Assembly: GCF_003202915.1 (NCBI RefSeq)
Contig: NZ_QGLP01000005.1
Span: 722,721-786,720 of the forward strand
Length of the DNA stretch: 64,000 bases
DNA from: Gilliamella apicola
GTDB lineage: Bacteria > Pseudomonadota > Gammaproteobacteria > Enterobacterales > Orbaceae
Direction: 5' to 3'
Shown: piece after piece, positions 9,010-18,597 of the stretch
Position numbering within the stretch: the stretch's first letter is position 1
Layout of the letters: every line of letters begins with the position of its first letter
Notes under the pieces: generated by a model
Database searches by the model: none
What the model saw: only the letters and a program-made list of their open reading frames with translations
Told to the model about the DNA's origin: nothing
Position numbers and translations under genes: made by a program

Positions 9010-10113
9010 ATGATTACCGTTAACCACCTCTTTATCTATCCTATTAAATCAATGCATGGTATTAAGTTGACGCATGCCAAGAGTATTGATGGTGGTTTTG
9101 AATATGACCGTATTTTAATGATAAGTGAACCGGATGGAACATTTATTACAGCACGGCAATATCCAGAACTTTTAAAATTGAAAACCGTAATAATTGATAA
9201 TCAAATACAGGTTTCGTTACCGACTAACAAGTCAATAATGATTAATCTTAATGAGTTTTCACTGAGTAACGAAGCAACCGAAGTTTGGGGAAATCACTTC
9301 ACCTCACATATTGCGCCAATTAAAGTTAATCAATTTTTTAGCCAATTTCTGCAAAAAGATGTGCAGCTACGGTGGATCGGTAAACAACTGAGTCGAAGAA
9401 CTAAACGCTATCCTGATGTACCAGTTAGCTTTGCTGATGGTTATCCATATTTGTTATTGAATCTTGCGTCATTTAATTATCTTGAACAGCAATGTCCTGA
9501 AAAATTAGATATTCGGCAATTTCGTGGCAATATTATTATTAAAGGAGCACTACCTTTTGCTGAAGATGGATGGAAAACTATCAAAATTGGTGACGTTATT
9601 TTTGATATCGTCAAACCTTGTACCCGTTGTGTATTAACCACATTCAATGTCAACTCAGCCATGGCATTACCTAATAATGAACCTTTAAGAACTTTAAGTT
9701 ACTTTAGAGCTGATTTAGAAGGTAAACTCGATTTTGGCATGAATATGATTGCTCGCAATCATGGTACCGTATCTATTGGTGATAAAATTGAGATACTAGA
9801 GCGGCAACCGGCTAAAAATTACATAAAAAACTTTCCTAAACAAGCAACAAAAGACTCTCAACCTTGTACAATCACATTCGAAGATAAAAAAATTGTTGGC
9901 AATAATCAACAAACAATTTTAGAACAACTCGAACAAAATAATATTTCACTGCCTAATTCTTGTCGAGTCGGTGTATGTGGACGCTGCTCAGTGTTATTAA
10001 AAAAAGGCAAGGTAAAATCATTAACTCAATCTGCGGTTAATCAAGATAGACATATTCTAACCTGTAGTTGTATCCCGAAAGGAGATATCACGATAGAACT
10101 GAAAAAACAGTAA
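9010..10113 (+). CDS. ycbX: YcbX, MOSC-domain protein with C-terminal 2Fe-2S ferredoxin domain
   Basis: A 367-aa protein; E. coli YcbX is 369 aa. The N-terminal MOSC beta-barrel domain (LFIYPIKSMHGI at residues 7-18) is followed by the MOSC domain (about 120-270) with the molybdenum-cofactor cysteine region VKPCTRCVLTTF. The C-terminal plant-type ferredoxin has ligands in SCRVGVCGRC plus a distal Cys in ILTC. In E. coli YcbX supports reduction of N-hydroxylated bases, with the 2Fe-2S domain feeding electrons. It lies near zapC as in E. coli, though a Sel1-type gene now separates them. Confidence 0.92.
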   Translation: MITVNHLFIYPIKSMHGIKLTHAKSIDGGFEYDRILMISEPDGTFITARQYPELLKLKTVIIDNQIQVSLPTNKSIMINLNEFSLSNEATEVWGNHFTSHIAPIKVNQFFSQFLQKDVQLRWIGKQLSRRTKRYPDVPVSFADGYPYLLLNLASFNYLEQQCPEKLDIRQFRGNIIIKGALPFAEDGWKTIKIGDVIFDIVKPCTRCVLTTFNVNSAMALPNNEPLRTLSYFRADLEGKLDFGMNMIARNHGTVSIGDKIEILERQPAKNYIKNFPKQATKDSQPCTITFEDKKIVGNNQQTILEQLEQNNISLPNSCRVGVCGRCSVLLKKGKVKSLTQSAVNQDRHILTCSCIPKGDITIELKKQ

Positions 10114-10194
10114 TAAAGCTAGAATTATAAACATGATCAATAGATAATGGATTTAATTTATTAAAATTACAAGATTAATATTAGGTCACAATGG

Positions 10195-11775
10195 ATGTTA
10201 GGAAAAACAATATTATTTATCCTTTTAGGATTACTCTCTACATCTGCTCTTTCGTTAGATCATTATAAAATGGTATTTGATGATATAAAGAACGGTAAAG
10301 AAGGAAAAGTTATTAAAGAATTAGCAGAAGGTAATTCAACCCATCTAACCTATCTTACAAGTTTAGGAATGAACTATATTGAATTAGCTCATAATTTTAA
10401 TCCAAAAGATTGTTATAAACTCTATAAAATTCATGATTTAATATCTAGTTGGTATGATAATTTTATTCTAACCGAAAATATCTATTATAACGATTATGAT
10501 GAGGAGAAAGAATATAATGATTCCTTAGCATATAGATGTAAAAAAGTAGATTTTGCAGACATAAATTATTTTATTAAACCTAAATTAGTAGATAAAGGAT
10601 TATCACTAATTCGAATAGCAATCCTGAATGGTGATTTAAACGCTGTCCGATTATTAATAGATTTAAAAGATTCCGATAAAATCCCATACAGCTATATCAT
10701 AAATTTAATCAACCGTTTAAAAAAAGATAATAAGATAAATATTAATCAATATGTATCGTTTTTAATTGGACAAGACTATCTTACCGCTCAAAATATTGAT
10801 CCAATAAACGCATTGCAGCAATTTGCTAATGCAAGAGATATTAATGATCAATCTTTATCCTATTTGATAGCTTATGCTAAAATTGAAGAACAAATTGAGT
10901 TTTTTTTAGATGATAAACACAATTTTAGTGAAGAGGATTATAAATATAAAAACAAAGTAATTGATAAAAAGAGCTTAGAAGATATTCATGAGAATGCTTC
11001 CCGAGGCGATATAAAATCCTTACTATATTTGAGCCAACATTATGTTAACGAAACAAAGCTAAATCAAGCCTTAATGTATTTTAATCAAGCTTGCTCATTA
11101 TCTTCTTCACGTGCATGTGAAATATATAAACTGCGGCGCGATCTTTCAAGAAGAAGTGATCTTTACCCTTTATTAGAAAAATTTGATAAAGATACACCTG
11201 ATCCTGAAATCGCCATAGCTATTGCTAAATGGTGTGAATCACATAACAAGGATTTAACTGCAATTTATTTCTATTCATATGTTGCTGATAATAATCCTAA
11301 ATTATTCCTTAATTATGTTAAAAGTCCTAGAATCCTGGAAAAGATTTCTTCCAAGTATGACTATGATTCAAACCTTGAACAAAAAATTTATTGGTTAGAA
11401 GCAGCCGCAAATGCAGGTAGTTTTTCATCTAAACAAACATTATCCGAAATGTATATGAAAGGCGATTATGTAATTAAAAATTATGACAAAGCAATCTATT
11501 GGCATCAAAGATACTGTTTCGATGAACAATATGAATATACACAGGGAAGTTGTACTGCTTTAAATATACTAAGACAAGATCCTCAATTACAACGCGCATT
11601 AAATAATGGTGATATGGATGCCCAGTACGAAATAGGTTCTATGTTTATTGAACATGAAACATTGTATGATATAGGAATTGATTTACTTGAAAAAGCAGCT
11701 AAACAAGGTCATTTTTCAGCTGAAATGATATTACGTTTGAAGCGTCAAAAAAACCATATAAACTTTTCTGGATAA
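10195..11775 (+). CDS. Secreted Sel1/TPR-repeat protein of unknown function
   Basis: A 526-aa protein. A signal peptide (hydrophobic ILFILLGLLSTSALS, residues 5-20) predicts export. The body is alpha-helical repeats of Sel1 type: LSQHYVNETKLNQALMYFNQACSLSS near residue 280, LSEMYMKGDYVIKNYDKAIYWHQRYC near 415, and IGSMFIEHETLYDIGIDLLEKAAKQGH near 485. Such repeats are protein-protein scaffolds. It lies between ycbX and zapC, which adjoin in E. coli, so it is a lineage-specific insertion. I do not recognise a specific function. Confidence 0.75.
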   Translation: MLGKTILFILLGLLSTSALSLDHYKMVFDDIKNGKEGKVIKELAEGNSTHLTYLTSLGMNYIELAHNFNPKDCYKLYKIHDLISSWYDNFILTENIYYNDYDEEKEYNDSLAYRCKKVDFADINYFIKPKLVDKGLSLIRIAILNGDLNAVRLLIDLKDSDKIPYSYIINLINRLKKDNKININQYVSFLIGQDYLTAQNIDPINALQQFANARDINDQSLSYLIAYAKIEEQIEFFLDDKHNFSEEDYKYKNKVIDKKSLEDIHENASRGDIKSLLYLSQHYVNETKLNQALMYFNQACSLSSSRACEIYKLRRDLSRRSDLYPLLEKFDKDTPDPEIAIAIAKWCESHNKDLTAIYFYSYVADNNPKLFLNYVKSPRILEKISSKYDYDSNLEQKIYWLEAAANAGSFSSKQTLSEMYMKGDYVIKNYDKAIYWHQRYCFDEQYEYTQGSCTALNILRQDPQLQRALNNGDMDAQYEIGSMFIEHETLYDIGIDLLEKAAKQGHFSAEMILRLKRQKNHINFSG

Positions 11776-11839
11776 TATCAAATTGAAAGTAAAATGATCT
11801 TATTAAATGTAACAGTTAAGTTAAAAAGAGTAGATTAAT

Positions 11840-11866
11840 AAATGAGTAGGGACTTGCTACTCATTT
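11840..11866. terminator. Bidirectional terminator hairpin between Sel1-type gene and zapC
   Basis: A perfect 10-bp stem AAATGAGTAG / CTACTCATTT with a 7-nt loop sits between convergent genes. T-runs are short, so termination strength is uncertain. Confidence 0.6.
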
Positions 11867-11884
11867 AGAATAAAATTCTATTAA

Positions 11885-12466
11885 TTAAGAAATAGCTTTT
11901 AATGCTAATTCCTCATTCTCAGAAACTGCTGAATTTTCTTTTTTTACTATTGAGTTAACTAAAGCTAATCTGTCGTTCATCACTTTAATCGCTTCGGAAA
12001 AATAGAAAGTTTTGTTCATAGCGACGAACGTTCGTTGGGCAACAACACACAGAGAAGCGTTTTCACCAGCCTCAACGACCAACAAATTGATTTTTTGACC
12101 AGTTTCTTGTAGATTCACTTCCACAATATCTGCAACTTTTGGTTTATAAAGTCGAGGTTGTTGAGAGAAATACCAACTTTTAGGCATTTGTGGTTTTAAA
12201 AAATTAGAGGCAACCACTGCATTAATAGATAATTCAATTTTTTTGGAATCGCTTAAAAGTAAAGGTTGGCAGCTATCATAAAACAGATAGTAAGCTGTTG
12301 CATCATCGACAGAAAAAGGGAATTCACCAAAAACATCTGGTATGAATATTTTACTTGCGTAATTACATCGAAATAATATTTCTGATGAAATTTCAAGCAT
12401 TAAACTATCATATTCATTATCAAAATACCAACGCCAGCTATCAGTTGGTCGAAAAGCCATTTTCAT
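11885..12466 (-). CDS. zapC: Cell division protein ZapC
   Basis: A 193-aa protein matching E. coli ZapC/YcbW (180 aa) along its length. Shared features are the opening WRWYFDNEYDSLMLEI, the central LKPQMPKSWYF, the segment NLLVVEAGENASLCVVAQ, and IKVMNDRL near the C-terminus. ZapC is a cytoplasmic FtsZ-ring stabiliser that promotes protofilament bundling. It is convergent with the Sel1-type gene; ycbX lies beyond that, echoing the E. coli zapC-ycbX neighbourhood. The Lys/Glu/Ser-rich C-terminal tail is a little longer than in E. coli. Confidence 0.9.
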   Translation of the reverse strand: MKMAFRPTDSWRWYFDNEYDSLMLEISSEILFRCNYASKIFIPDVFGEFPFSVDDATAYYLFYDSCQPLLLSDSKKIELSINAVVASNFLKPQMPKSWYFSQQPRLYKPKVADIVEVNLQETGQKINLLVVEAGENASLCVVAQRTFVAMNKTFYFSEAIKVMNDRLALVNSIVKKENSAVSENEELALKAIS

Positions 12467-12972
12467 TGATATTTTTATCCTTACCTAATTGAATTAAATT
12501 TGAACAAATATACCATAGCAAATATAAAAAATAAATAAAAAAATAAAATAACAAAAATTTAATTATTTAATTTTTAAAAATTTTATCAAAATTTATGAAT
12601 GATCTTCGCGATCTAAGTTGGATCATTTTTGATCTGTTTGGATCAAATTATAGCTCACCGAAAACCTAAAAGGATCTTGAGGCCGCTATAACTGCGATAT
12701 TCGGGGATAAAGCTAGATACGATATTTATTTGAAATAAGAGTTAGTAAAAAAGGATCATTGCTAATTAACCATTGAGATTAGGATTGGAATTATGATGAA
12801 CTTAGCACTACTATGAAATGAGTGGAATGGTACAGATTCACCAACTATTTTTATTAATAAACCTCAATAATTCAGCAAAAATCACGATCACCAAAGAAAT
12901 GAAGCCAAATGCAAGCCATTTTAAGTATAAAAAAAGGTGCCAATAAGCACCTTCTTCTAACTAAATACTCAT
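12467..12972. other. Gene-free gap with AT-rich stretch and phased GATC cluster
   Basis: No credible gene lies in these 506 bp. Bases 12505-12600 are almost pure A/T. They are followed at once by five GATC sites at 12601, 12610, 12621, 12631 and 12641 (spacings 9, 11, 10, 10), with further sites at 12673 and 12753. An AT-rich unwinding-like stretch next to a Dam-site cluster resembles oriC or a SeqA-binding region. No consensus DnaA box is visible, so origin function is not claimed. An ilvC terminator lies at 12934-12953. Confidence 0.5.
12934..12953 (-). terminator. Intrinsic terminator of ilvC
   Basis: AAGGTGC-loop-GCACCTT on the plus strand. Read on the minus strand, the hairpin is followed by seven T residues. 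It sits 20 bp past the ilvC stop. Confidence 0.85.
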
Positions 12973-14451
12973 TTAACTCGCAACATTAATCCGTTTCATA
13001 TCCGTCATATAGCTACGAAGTTTACGACCAACGATCTCAATTGGGTGATGGCGAATAGCTTCATTTACATCACGTAATTGAGCATTATCCACGCTACCTT
13101 CAGGAATAGCTTTACCTAAATCACCAGCTTGTAACATTGGCATAAATTTCTCTTTTAATAACGGTACTGCGGCGTTGGCAAATAAATAGTTACCATATTC
13201 AGCTGTGTCAGAAATAACCACATTCATTTCATACAAACGTTTACGGGCAATGGTATTGGCAATAAGTGGTAATTCATGTAGTGATTCATAATAAGCTGAT
13301 TCAGGTAGAATACCAGATTCAAGCATCGTTTCAAATGCAAGTTCCACACCTGCTTTAACCATAGCAACCATAACAACACCTTGATCAAAATAAGCTTGTT
13401 CGTCGATCTTACCTTGATATTCAGCTGCTTTTTCAAAGGCTGTTTCACCTGTCTCTTTACGCCATTTTAATAAGTTAACATCATCGTTAGCCCAATCTTT
13501 CATCATCGTTGAAGAGAATTCGCCAGAAATGATATCGTCCATATGTTTACGGTAAAGATCAGTCATGATCACTTTTAATTCTTTCGCTAAGGCATTCGCT
13601 CGTAATTTAGCCGGATTTGATAAGCGATCCATCATTAAGGTAATACCACCTTGTTTTAATGCTTCGGTGATCGTTTCCCAACCGAATTGTAATAACTTAC
13701 ATGCATATGCAGGATCAACACCATCTGCAACAAGTTTATCAAAACAAAGCAATGATCCTGTCTGTAACATACCACATAAGATCGTTTGTTCACCCATAAG
13801 ATCCGATTTAACTTCAGCGACAAATGAAGATTGTAAGACCCCCGCTCTATGCCCCCCTGTAGCAGCTGCCCATGCTTTAGCAATGGCTAACCCTTCACCT
13901 TGCGGATCATTTTCAGGATGGACGGCGATCAAAGTTGGTACACCAAAGCCACGCTTATATTCTTCACGAACTTCAGTTCCCGGGCATTTTGGTGCAACCA
14001 TAACAACTGTGATATCTGGTCGAATTTTTTCACCAACTTCAACAATATTAAAACCATGTGAATAACCTAGTGCCGCACCTTTTTTCATTAATGGTTGAAC
14101 GGCTTGAACTACCGCTGAATGCTGTTTATCTGGCGTAAGATTGATAACTAAATCAGCGGTCGGAATCAACTCTTCATAAGTTCCTACTTTAAAGCCGTTT
14201 TCTGTTGCTTTTTTCCAAGATGCTCTTTTTTCTGCAATCGCTTCTTTACGTAATGCATAAGCAATATCTAAACCTGAATCTCGCATATTTAGACCTTGGT
14301 TAAGACCTTGAGCACCACAACCAACAATCACAATCTTTTTGCCTTTTAAAAAATTAGCTTCAGAAGCAAATTCATCACGTGCCATAAAACGGCATTGACC
14401 TAATTGTTCTAATTTTTCGCGTAAATTTAATGTATTGAAATAGTTAGACAT
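12973..14451 (-). CDS. ilvC: Ketol-acid reductoisomerase, class II (long form)
   Basis: Converts acetolactate or acetohydroxybutyrate to dihydroxy acids with NADPH and Mg2+, the second common step of valine and isoleucine synthesis. From the chosen start it is 492 aa (E. coli 491), the long class II form with a duplicated C-terminal knotted domain. The NADPH-binding loop [13 protein letters not shown] is near residue 38. The start at 14451 gives [14 protein letters not shown], matching the family. GGAGAG lies 6 nt upstream, and an in-frame ATG at 14454 is equivalent. It is separate from the ilvGMEDA operon at 42225-48732, as in E. coli. Confidence 0.95.
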   Translation of the reverse strand: MSNYFNTLNLREKLEQLGQCRFMARDEFASEANFLKGKKIVIVGCGAQGLNQGLNMRDSGLDIAYALRKEAIAEKRASWKKATENGFKVGTYEELIPTADLVINLTPDKQHSAVVQAVQPLMKKGAALGYSHGFNIVEVGEKIRPDITVVMVAPKCPGTEVREEYKRGFGVPTLIAVHPENDPQGEGLAIAKAWAAATGGHRAGVLQSSFVAEVKSDLMGEQTILCGMLQTGSLLCFDKLVADGVDPAYACKLLQFGWETITEALKQGGITLMMDRLSNPAKLRANALAKELKVIMTDLYRKHMDDIISGEFSSTMMKDWANDDVNLLKWRKETGETAFEKAAEYQGKIDEQAYFDQGVVMVAMVKAGVELAFETMLESGILPESAYYESLHELPLIANTIARKRLYEMNVVISDTAEYGNYLFANAAVPLLKEKFMPMLQAGDLGKAIPEGSVDNAQLRDVNEAIRHHPIEIVGRKLRSYMTDMKRINVAS

Positions 14452-14541
14452 CATTCTCTCCATGAGTTGAATTATTTATAATCAAGTTGTTAGCACTATA
14501 TCGTAAAATCATAATTGCGGAAATTGATATATTTAAAATAT

Positions 14542-14564
14542 TATATTGCATAAATTGCAATATA
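14542..14564. promoter_or_regulatory. IlvY-like operator candidate upstream of ilvC
   Basis: A perfect 9-bp inverted repeat, TATATTGCA-N5-TGCAATATA, lies 91 bp upstream of the ilvC start. A weaker related sequence (ATTGCGGAAATTGAT) is nearer the gene. LysR-type regulators bind such palindromes, and in E. coli IlvY activates ilvC from tandem operators between the genes. No ilvY gene is in this window, so the assignment is inference. Confidence 0.4.
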
Positions 14565-14627
14565 CTTGCTAAGTTAAATACTTTCTTTTACTCTAAGCCA
14601 CCCAATTTAATTAACCCTTTATTTAAT

Positions 14628-14855
14628 ATGGATAGACGTTACAAGCAGGCTAATAAAGAAGCAAAGCTTTCATTGTTACTCACTTTGATTTATTTTGCTG
14701 CATGGATAATCTGTGCTTATACCGTAAAAGATCAAATAGGCTTTATGGGCTTACCATTATGGTTTGAATTGTCATGTATAATGGGGCCATTAGGTTTTAT
14801 CTTACTATGTTATATCGTGGTAAAAAAACAATTCAAAAACATACCACTTGAATAG
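14628..14855 (+). CDS. yhdT: YhdT family small membrane protein (DUF997)
   Basis: A 75-aa inner-membrane protein with two transmembrane helices (about residues 15-37 and 46-67). It matches E. coli YhdT in MDRRYKQANKEAK at the start, GLPLWFELSCI in the middle and IPLE at the end. The start at 14628 is chosen on this match; an upstream in-frame start at 14487 would add 47 unrelated residues. Function is unknown. It sits 11 bp before panF, which is conserved context and suggests a role near the pantothenate transporter. Confidence 0.88.
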   Translation: MDRRYKQANKEAKLSLLLTLIYFAAWIICAYTVKDQIGFMGLPLWFELSCIMGPLGFILLCYIVVKKQFKNIPLE

Positions 14856-14866
14856 GCAATTAAATC

Positions 14867-16318
14867 ATGCAATTAGATATTATTCTTCCTCTTATTATTT
14901 ATCTTATATTCGTGTTTGCGTTATCAATATACGCATATGCAAAGCGGAAAAAAGTAAATCAATTTACAGACTATTTTATTGGTAATCGCACCATGGGCGG
15001 TTTTTTATTGGCGATGACTTTAGCCGCGACTTATATTAGTGCCAGTTCATTTATTGGTGGACCCGGTGCCGCTTATAAATATGGCCTTGGTTGGGTGCTT
15101 CTATCAATGATTCAGGTTCCTACTGTATTACTTTCACTTGGTATTCTGGGAAAAAAATTCGCCATTTTAGCTCGTAAATACAATGCAATAACTCTAAGTG
15201 ATATGCTCTATTCTCACTATAAAAGTAAGGTGATTGTATGGTTTGCGAGTATTGCGTTAATTACGGCTTTTATTGGTGCGATGACGGTACAATTTGTAGG
15301 GGGTGCCCGCTTATTGGAATCATCCGTCGGTATTCCCTATGACAATGGATTAGTTATTTTTGGCTTAGGCACCGTTATTTATACGGCTTTTGGTGGATTT
15401 AGAGCCAGTATTTTAAATGATGCCTTCCAAGGCTTAGTTATGATTATTGGGGCCATTCTACTTTTAGTTGCCATAATTTACGCTGGCGGGGGAATTACCA
15501 ATATAATTGACCGTTTATATACTATCGATCCAGCTCTATTGACGCCACAAGGCCCTGACAACTTTATGGATTTTCCTTTTATGGCTTCATTCTGGGTTTT
15601 AGTCTGTTTTGGGGTTGTTGGTTTGCCGCATACAGCAGTTCGTTGCATGGCCTATAAAGACAGTAAAGCGGTACACCGAGGGATTATTATTGGTACCGCG
15701 GTGGTGACGATCATCATGTTAACTATGCATTTATCTGGTGCGCTTGGCCGCGCCATAGTCAGCGATTTAACTATTCCAGATCAAATTGTACCAACATTAA
15801 TTATAAAAGTTATGCCGCCTTTAGCAGCAGGGATCTTTTTAGCTGCTCCGCTTGCCGCTATAATGTCAACGATAAATGCCCAATTACTGCAAGTATCATC
15901 AGTTATTATTAAAGATCTCTTCCTATCGATGAGACCAAATATTAAAATTAGTGATAAGCTGCTAACAAGATTATCAGTCACTATTACCTACTTCTTTGGT
16001 GGATTATTAATTTTAGCTGCATGGAAACCACCGGAAATGATCATCTGGCTTAACTTGCTAGCTTTCGGTGGGCTTGAAGCTGTATTTCTATGGCCATTGG
16101 TACTTGGATTATATTGGAAAAAAGCAAATTCTACCGGCGCCTTTTGCTCAATGTTGGCTGGCGCAACAAGCTATACTATTCTGGCTATTTATAACATTAA
16201 AATCTATGCGTTCCACCCAATCGTACCATCGTTACTGATCGGATTAGTTGTATTTATCATTGCCAATCAATTTGGCCAAACAGGAAAAAACTATGCCTTG
16301 GATTCAACTCAGAATTAA
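14867..16318 (+). CDS. panF: Sodium/pantothenate symporter PanF
   Basis: A 483-aa sodium:solute symporter family protein, the same length as E. coli PanF. It imports pantothenate (vitamin B5, the CoA precursor) with Na+. About 13 hydrophobic segments are visible. Family signatures include [27 protein letters not shown] (near residues 37-63), the GGARLLE region, and [21 protein letters not shown] (near residues 246-266). It lies between yhdT and prmA; the end of panF overlaps the start of prmA by 26 bp, so the two are probably co-translated. Confidence 0.93.
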   Translation: MQLDIILPLIIYLIFVFALSIYAYAKRKKVNQFTDYFIGNRTMGGFLLAMTLAATYISASSFIGGPGAAYKYGLGWVLLSMIQVPTVLLSLGILGKKFAILARKYNAITLSDMLYSHYKSKVIVWFASIALITAFIGAMTVQFVGGARLLESSVGIPYDNGLVIFGLGTVIYTAFGGFRASILNDAFQGLVMIIGAILLLVAIIYAGGGITNIIDRLYTIDPALLTPQGPDNFMDFPFMASFWVLVCFGVVGLPHTAVRCMAYKDSKAVHRGIIIGTAVVTIIMLTMHLSGALGRAIVSDLTIPDQIVPTLIIKVMPPLAAGIFLAAPLAAIMSTINAQLLQVSSVIIKDLFLSMRPNIKISDKLLTRLSVTITYFFGGLLILAAWKPPEMIIWLNLLAFGGLEAVFLWPLVLGLYWKKANSTGAFCSMLAGATSYTILAIYNIKIYAFHPIVPSLLIGLVVFIIANQFGQTGKNYALDSTQN

Positions 16319-17159
16319 CACTACTAATGATTTAGCTGAACAAATCAGCGAACAACTAGAAGAATCAGGTGCAGTATCGGTCACTTTTCAGGATACTTAT
16401 GATAACCCTGTTTTTGAACCTCTACCTGGTGAAACCAAACTTTGGGGAAATACCGACGTTGTCGGGCTCTATGATGCACAAACCGATATTGCTGAATTAC
16501 AGGCAATATTAAATCTTGATCAATATTCTTATAAAATAGAACAGTTAGAAGATAAAGACTGGGAAAGAGAATGGATGGATAACTTTCATCCAATGCTGTT
16601 CGGAAAAAGATTATGGATATGTCCTAGTTGGCGCGATATTCCAGATCCCAATGCCGTCAATGTGATGTTAGATCCAGGCCTAGCATTTGGTACCGGCACG
16701 CATCCTACTACAGCATTATGTCTAACTTGGTTAGATAGCTTAGATCTTAACAATAAGATTGTGATCGATTATGGTTGTGGTTCGGGTATTTTAGCCATTG
16801 CTGCACTAAAATTGGGGGCAGAGCGGGTCATTGGGATCGATATTGATCCTCAGGCGATCCAAGCAAGCCGTGACAACGCTGAACGTAATAATGTTAGTCA
16901 AAAAATTGAGTTATATTTAGCTCAAGATCTCCCTGATAATTTACAAGCTGATGTTGTTATCGCAAACATATTAGCAGGACCATTAAAAGAGCTTGCACCT
17001 CAAATTAGTAAACTGGTAAAAACTAATGGAAAATTAGGATTATCGGGTATTTTAGCTAATCAATCCCGAAGTGTATGCGAAGCGTATCAATCTCAGTTTG
17101 AACTCGATCCGGTTATTGAACAGGAAGAGTGGTGCCGAATAACGGGTAAAAAAAAGTAA
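16293..17159 (+). CDS. prmA: Ribosomal protein L11 methyltransferase PrmA
   Basis: A 288-aa SAM-dependent methyltransferase that trimethylates ribosomal protein L11. The N-terminal substrate-recognition domain is followed by a linker and the catalytic Rossmann fold with SAM motif [21 protein letters not shown] (about residues 153-172) and the catalytic-loop [23 protein letters not shown] is a family hallmark. I chose the ATG at 16293, which gives [11 protein letters not shown] like E. coli PrmA. The upstream start at 16248 would add 15 residues from inside panF. It is followed after 36 bp by dusB. Confidence 0.94.
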   Translation: MPWIQLRINTTNDLAEQISEQLEESGAVSVTFQDTYDNPVFEPLPGETKLWGNTDVVGLYDAQTDIAELQAILNLDQYSYKIEQLEDKDWEREWMDNFHPMLFGKRLWICPSWRDIPDPNAVNVMLDPGLAFGTGTHPTTALCLTWLDSLDLNNKIVIDYGCGSGILAIAALKLGAERVIGIDIDPQAIQASRDNAERNNVSQKIELYLAQDLPDNLQADVVIANILAGPLKELAPQISKLVKTNGKLGLSGILANQSRSVCEAYQSQFELDPVIEQEEWCRITGKKK

Positions 17160-17195
17160 AAATTTAACATTACCCCCTTTTAACTTCGAGAAAAA

Positions 17196-18194
17196 ATGCG
17201 TAATATAGCCGGCCTTAATTCGCTTAACATTGGCAAAGTCACATTAAAAAACAATTTAATTGCTGCGCCGATGGCAGGTATAAGTGATAAACCATTTAGA
17301 AATTTATGTCATCGCTTTGGCGCAGGAATGACTGTTTCTGAAATGTTTTTAGCTAATTCTGATATATGGCATACCGATAAATCAACATTAAGAATGATTT
17401 CTAGTGATGATGTCGGTATTCGCGCGGTGCAAATCGTTGGTTCAGACCCTGATGAAATGGCTAGGGCTGCCGAGTTTAATGTTAAACATGGCGCTCAGTT
17501 AATTGATATTAATATGGGATGCCCTGCTAAAAAAGTGAATAAGAAATTAGCTGGTTCTGCATTAATGCAGTATCCAGATTTGATAAAAACTATTTTGCAA
17601 AAAGTTGTTGGCTCAGTAGATGTACCAGTAACACTAAAAACTCGGACTGGATGGAATAAAAATAATAGAAATTGCATTGAAATCGCACAAATTGCACAGG
17701 ATTGTGGCGTAAAGGCTATTACTATTCATGGGCGCAGTCGTGCATGCTTATTCAATGGAGAAGTCGAATATGACACAATAAAAGCAGTGAAAGAAAAGGT
17801 AACTATTCCTGTCATTGCCAATGGTGATATTTGTACTCCTGAACAAGCAAAAGATGTTTTCAAATATACGCAAGCTGATGGTATAATGATCGGCCGAGCG
17901 GCACAGGGGCGACCTTGGATATTTGAAGAAATTGCATTCTATTTAGCACACGGACAGTTAAAAAAAAATAAGACAATTGATGAAGTAGAACAAATAGTGT
18001 TAACTCACCTTGAAGATCTTTATCAATTTTATGGAGAATACAAAGGATTACGGATTGCCAGAAAGCATGTAAATTGGTATACCAAGAATTATGCTGATAG
18101 TGATCAATTCAGGCGCTTATTTAGTGTACTTAGCAATACAAGTGAGCAAGTAAAAACACTAAAAGCATTTTTTAGTCAAATTAGAAACAAATAA
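17196..18194 (+). CDS. dusB: tRNA-dihydrouridine synthase B
   Basis: A 332-aa FMN-dependent TIM-barrel enzyme that reduces uridine in the tRNA D-loop. Family motifs seen are [15 protein letters not shown] at the N-terminus, [20 protein letters not shown] with the catalytic Cys (near residue 109), TLKTRTGWN, and [18 protein letters not shown]. The C-terminal helical RNA-binding domain follows from about residue 245. It is immediately upstream of fis (16-bp gap), the conserved gammaproteobacterial dusB-fis operon, so its expression probably follows growth-phase control of fis. Confidence 0.95.
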   Translation: MRNIAGLNSLNIGKVTLKNNLIAAPMAGISDKPFRNLCHRFGAGMTVSEMFLANSDIWHTDKSTLRMISSDDVGIRAVQIVGSDPDEMARAAEFNVKHGAQLIDINMGCPAKKVNKKLAGSALMQYPDLIKTILQKVVGSVDVPVTLKTRTGWNKNNRNCIEIAQIAQDCGVKAITIHGRSRACLFNGEVEYDTIKAVKEKVTIPVIANGDICTPEQAKDVFKYTQADGIMIGRAAQGRPWIFEEIAFYLAHGQLKKNKTIDEVEQIVLTHLEDLYQFYGEYKGLRIARKHVNWYTKNYADSDQFRRLFSVLSNTSEQVKTLKAFFSQIRNK

Positions 18195-18210
18195 AAGAGT
18201 TAAAAATACT

Positions 18211-18507
18211 ATGTCAGAACAACGCGTTACAGCTGCAGCACTTAAATTTACAACTGTAAACTCTCAAGACCAAATAACACAAAAACCTTTGCGAGACTCA
18301 GTAAAGCAAGCTTTAAAAAACTATTTATCACAATTAAATGGTGAAGATCCTACTGATCTATACGAATTAGTGTTAGCTGAAGTTGAACACCCATTCCTTG
18401 ATATGGTTATGCAATATACTCGTGGCAATCAAACCCGAGCAGCAAATATGCTTGGTATCAACCGTGGTACTTTACGCAAAAAATTAAAACAATATGGAAT
18501 GAGTTAG
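18211..18507 (+). CDS. fis: Nucleoid-associated DNA-binding protein Fis
   Basis: A 98-aa Fis, the same length as in E. coli. It bends DNA, activates rRNA promoters and assists site-specific recombination. The N-terminal beta-hairpin arm region is followed by a dimer core. The C-terminal helix-turn-helix [28 protein letters not shown] (residues 70-97) is nearly canonical. It is the last gene of yhdT-panF-prmA-dusB-fis and is followed by a strong terminator at 18538-18570. Confidence 0.97.
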   Translation: MSEQRVTAAALKFTTVNSQDQITQKPLRDSVKQALKNYLSQLNGEDPTDLYELVLAEVEHPFLDMVMQYTRGNQTRAANMLGINRGTLRKKLKQYGMS

Positions 18508-18537
18508 TCTAAATCTAAAACCATATTATAGAATTAT

Positions 18538-18570
18538 TTAAAAGCGTTTTCTTGAGAGGACGCTTTTTTT
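18538..18570 (+). terminator. Intrinsic terminator of fis operon
   Basis: AAAAGCGT pairs with ACGCTTTT around a 12-nt loop, followed by a run of T residues, 30 bp past the fis stop. Confidence 0.85.
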
Positions 18571-18597
18571 GTTCTTAATATATCAATCAGACGTTAT

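Noticed and set aside
12505-12760. Chromosomal replication origin (oriC)
   Set aside because: The AT-rich stretch and GATC cluster fit, but I find no TTATCCACA-type DnaA box (the nearest, as in GGGGATAAA, have two mismatches) and none of the usual neighbours (mnmG, dnaA, rpmH). I report the GATC cluster only.
13565-14065. 166-codon plus-strand frame opposite ilvC
   Set aside because: It lies wholly antisense to a clear ilvC gene, has no family features and reflects codon structure of the other strand.
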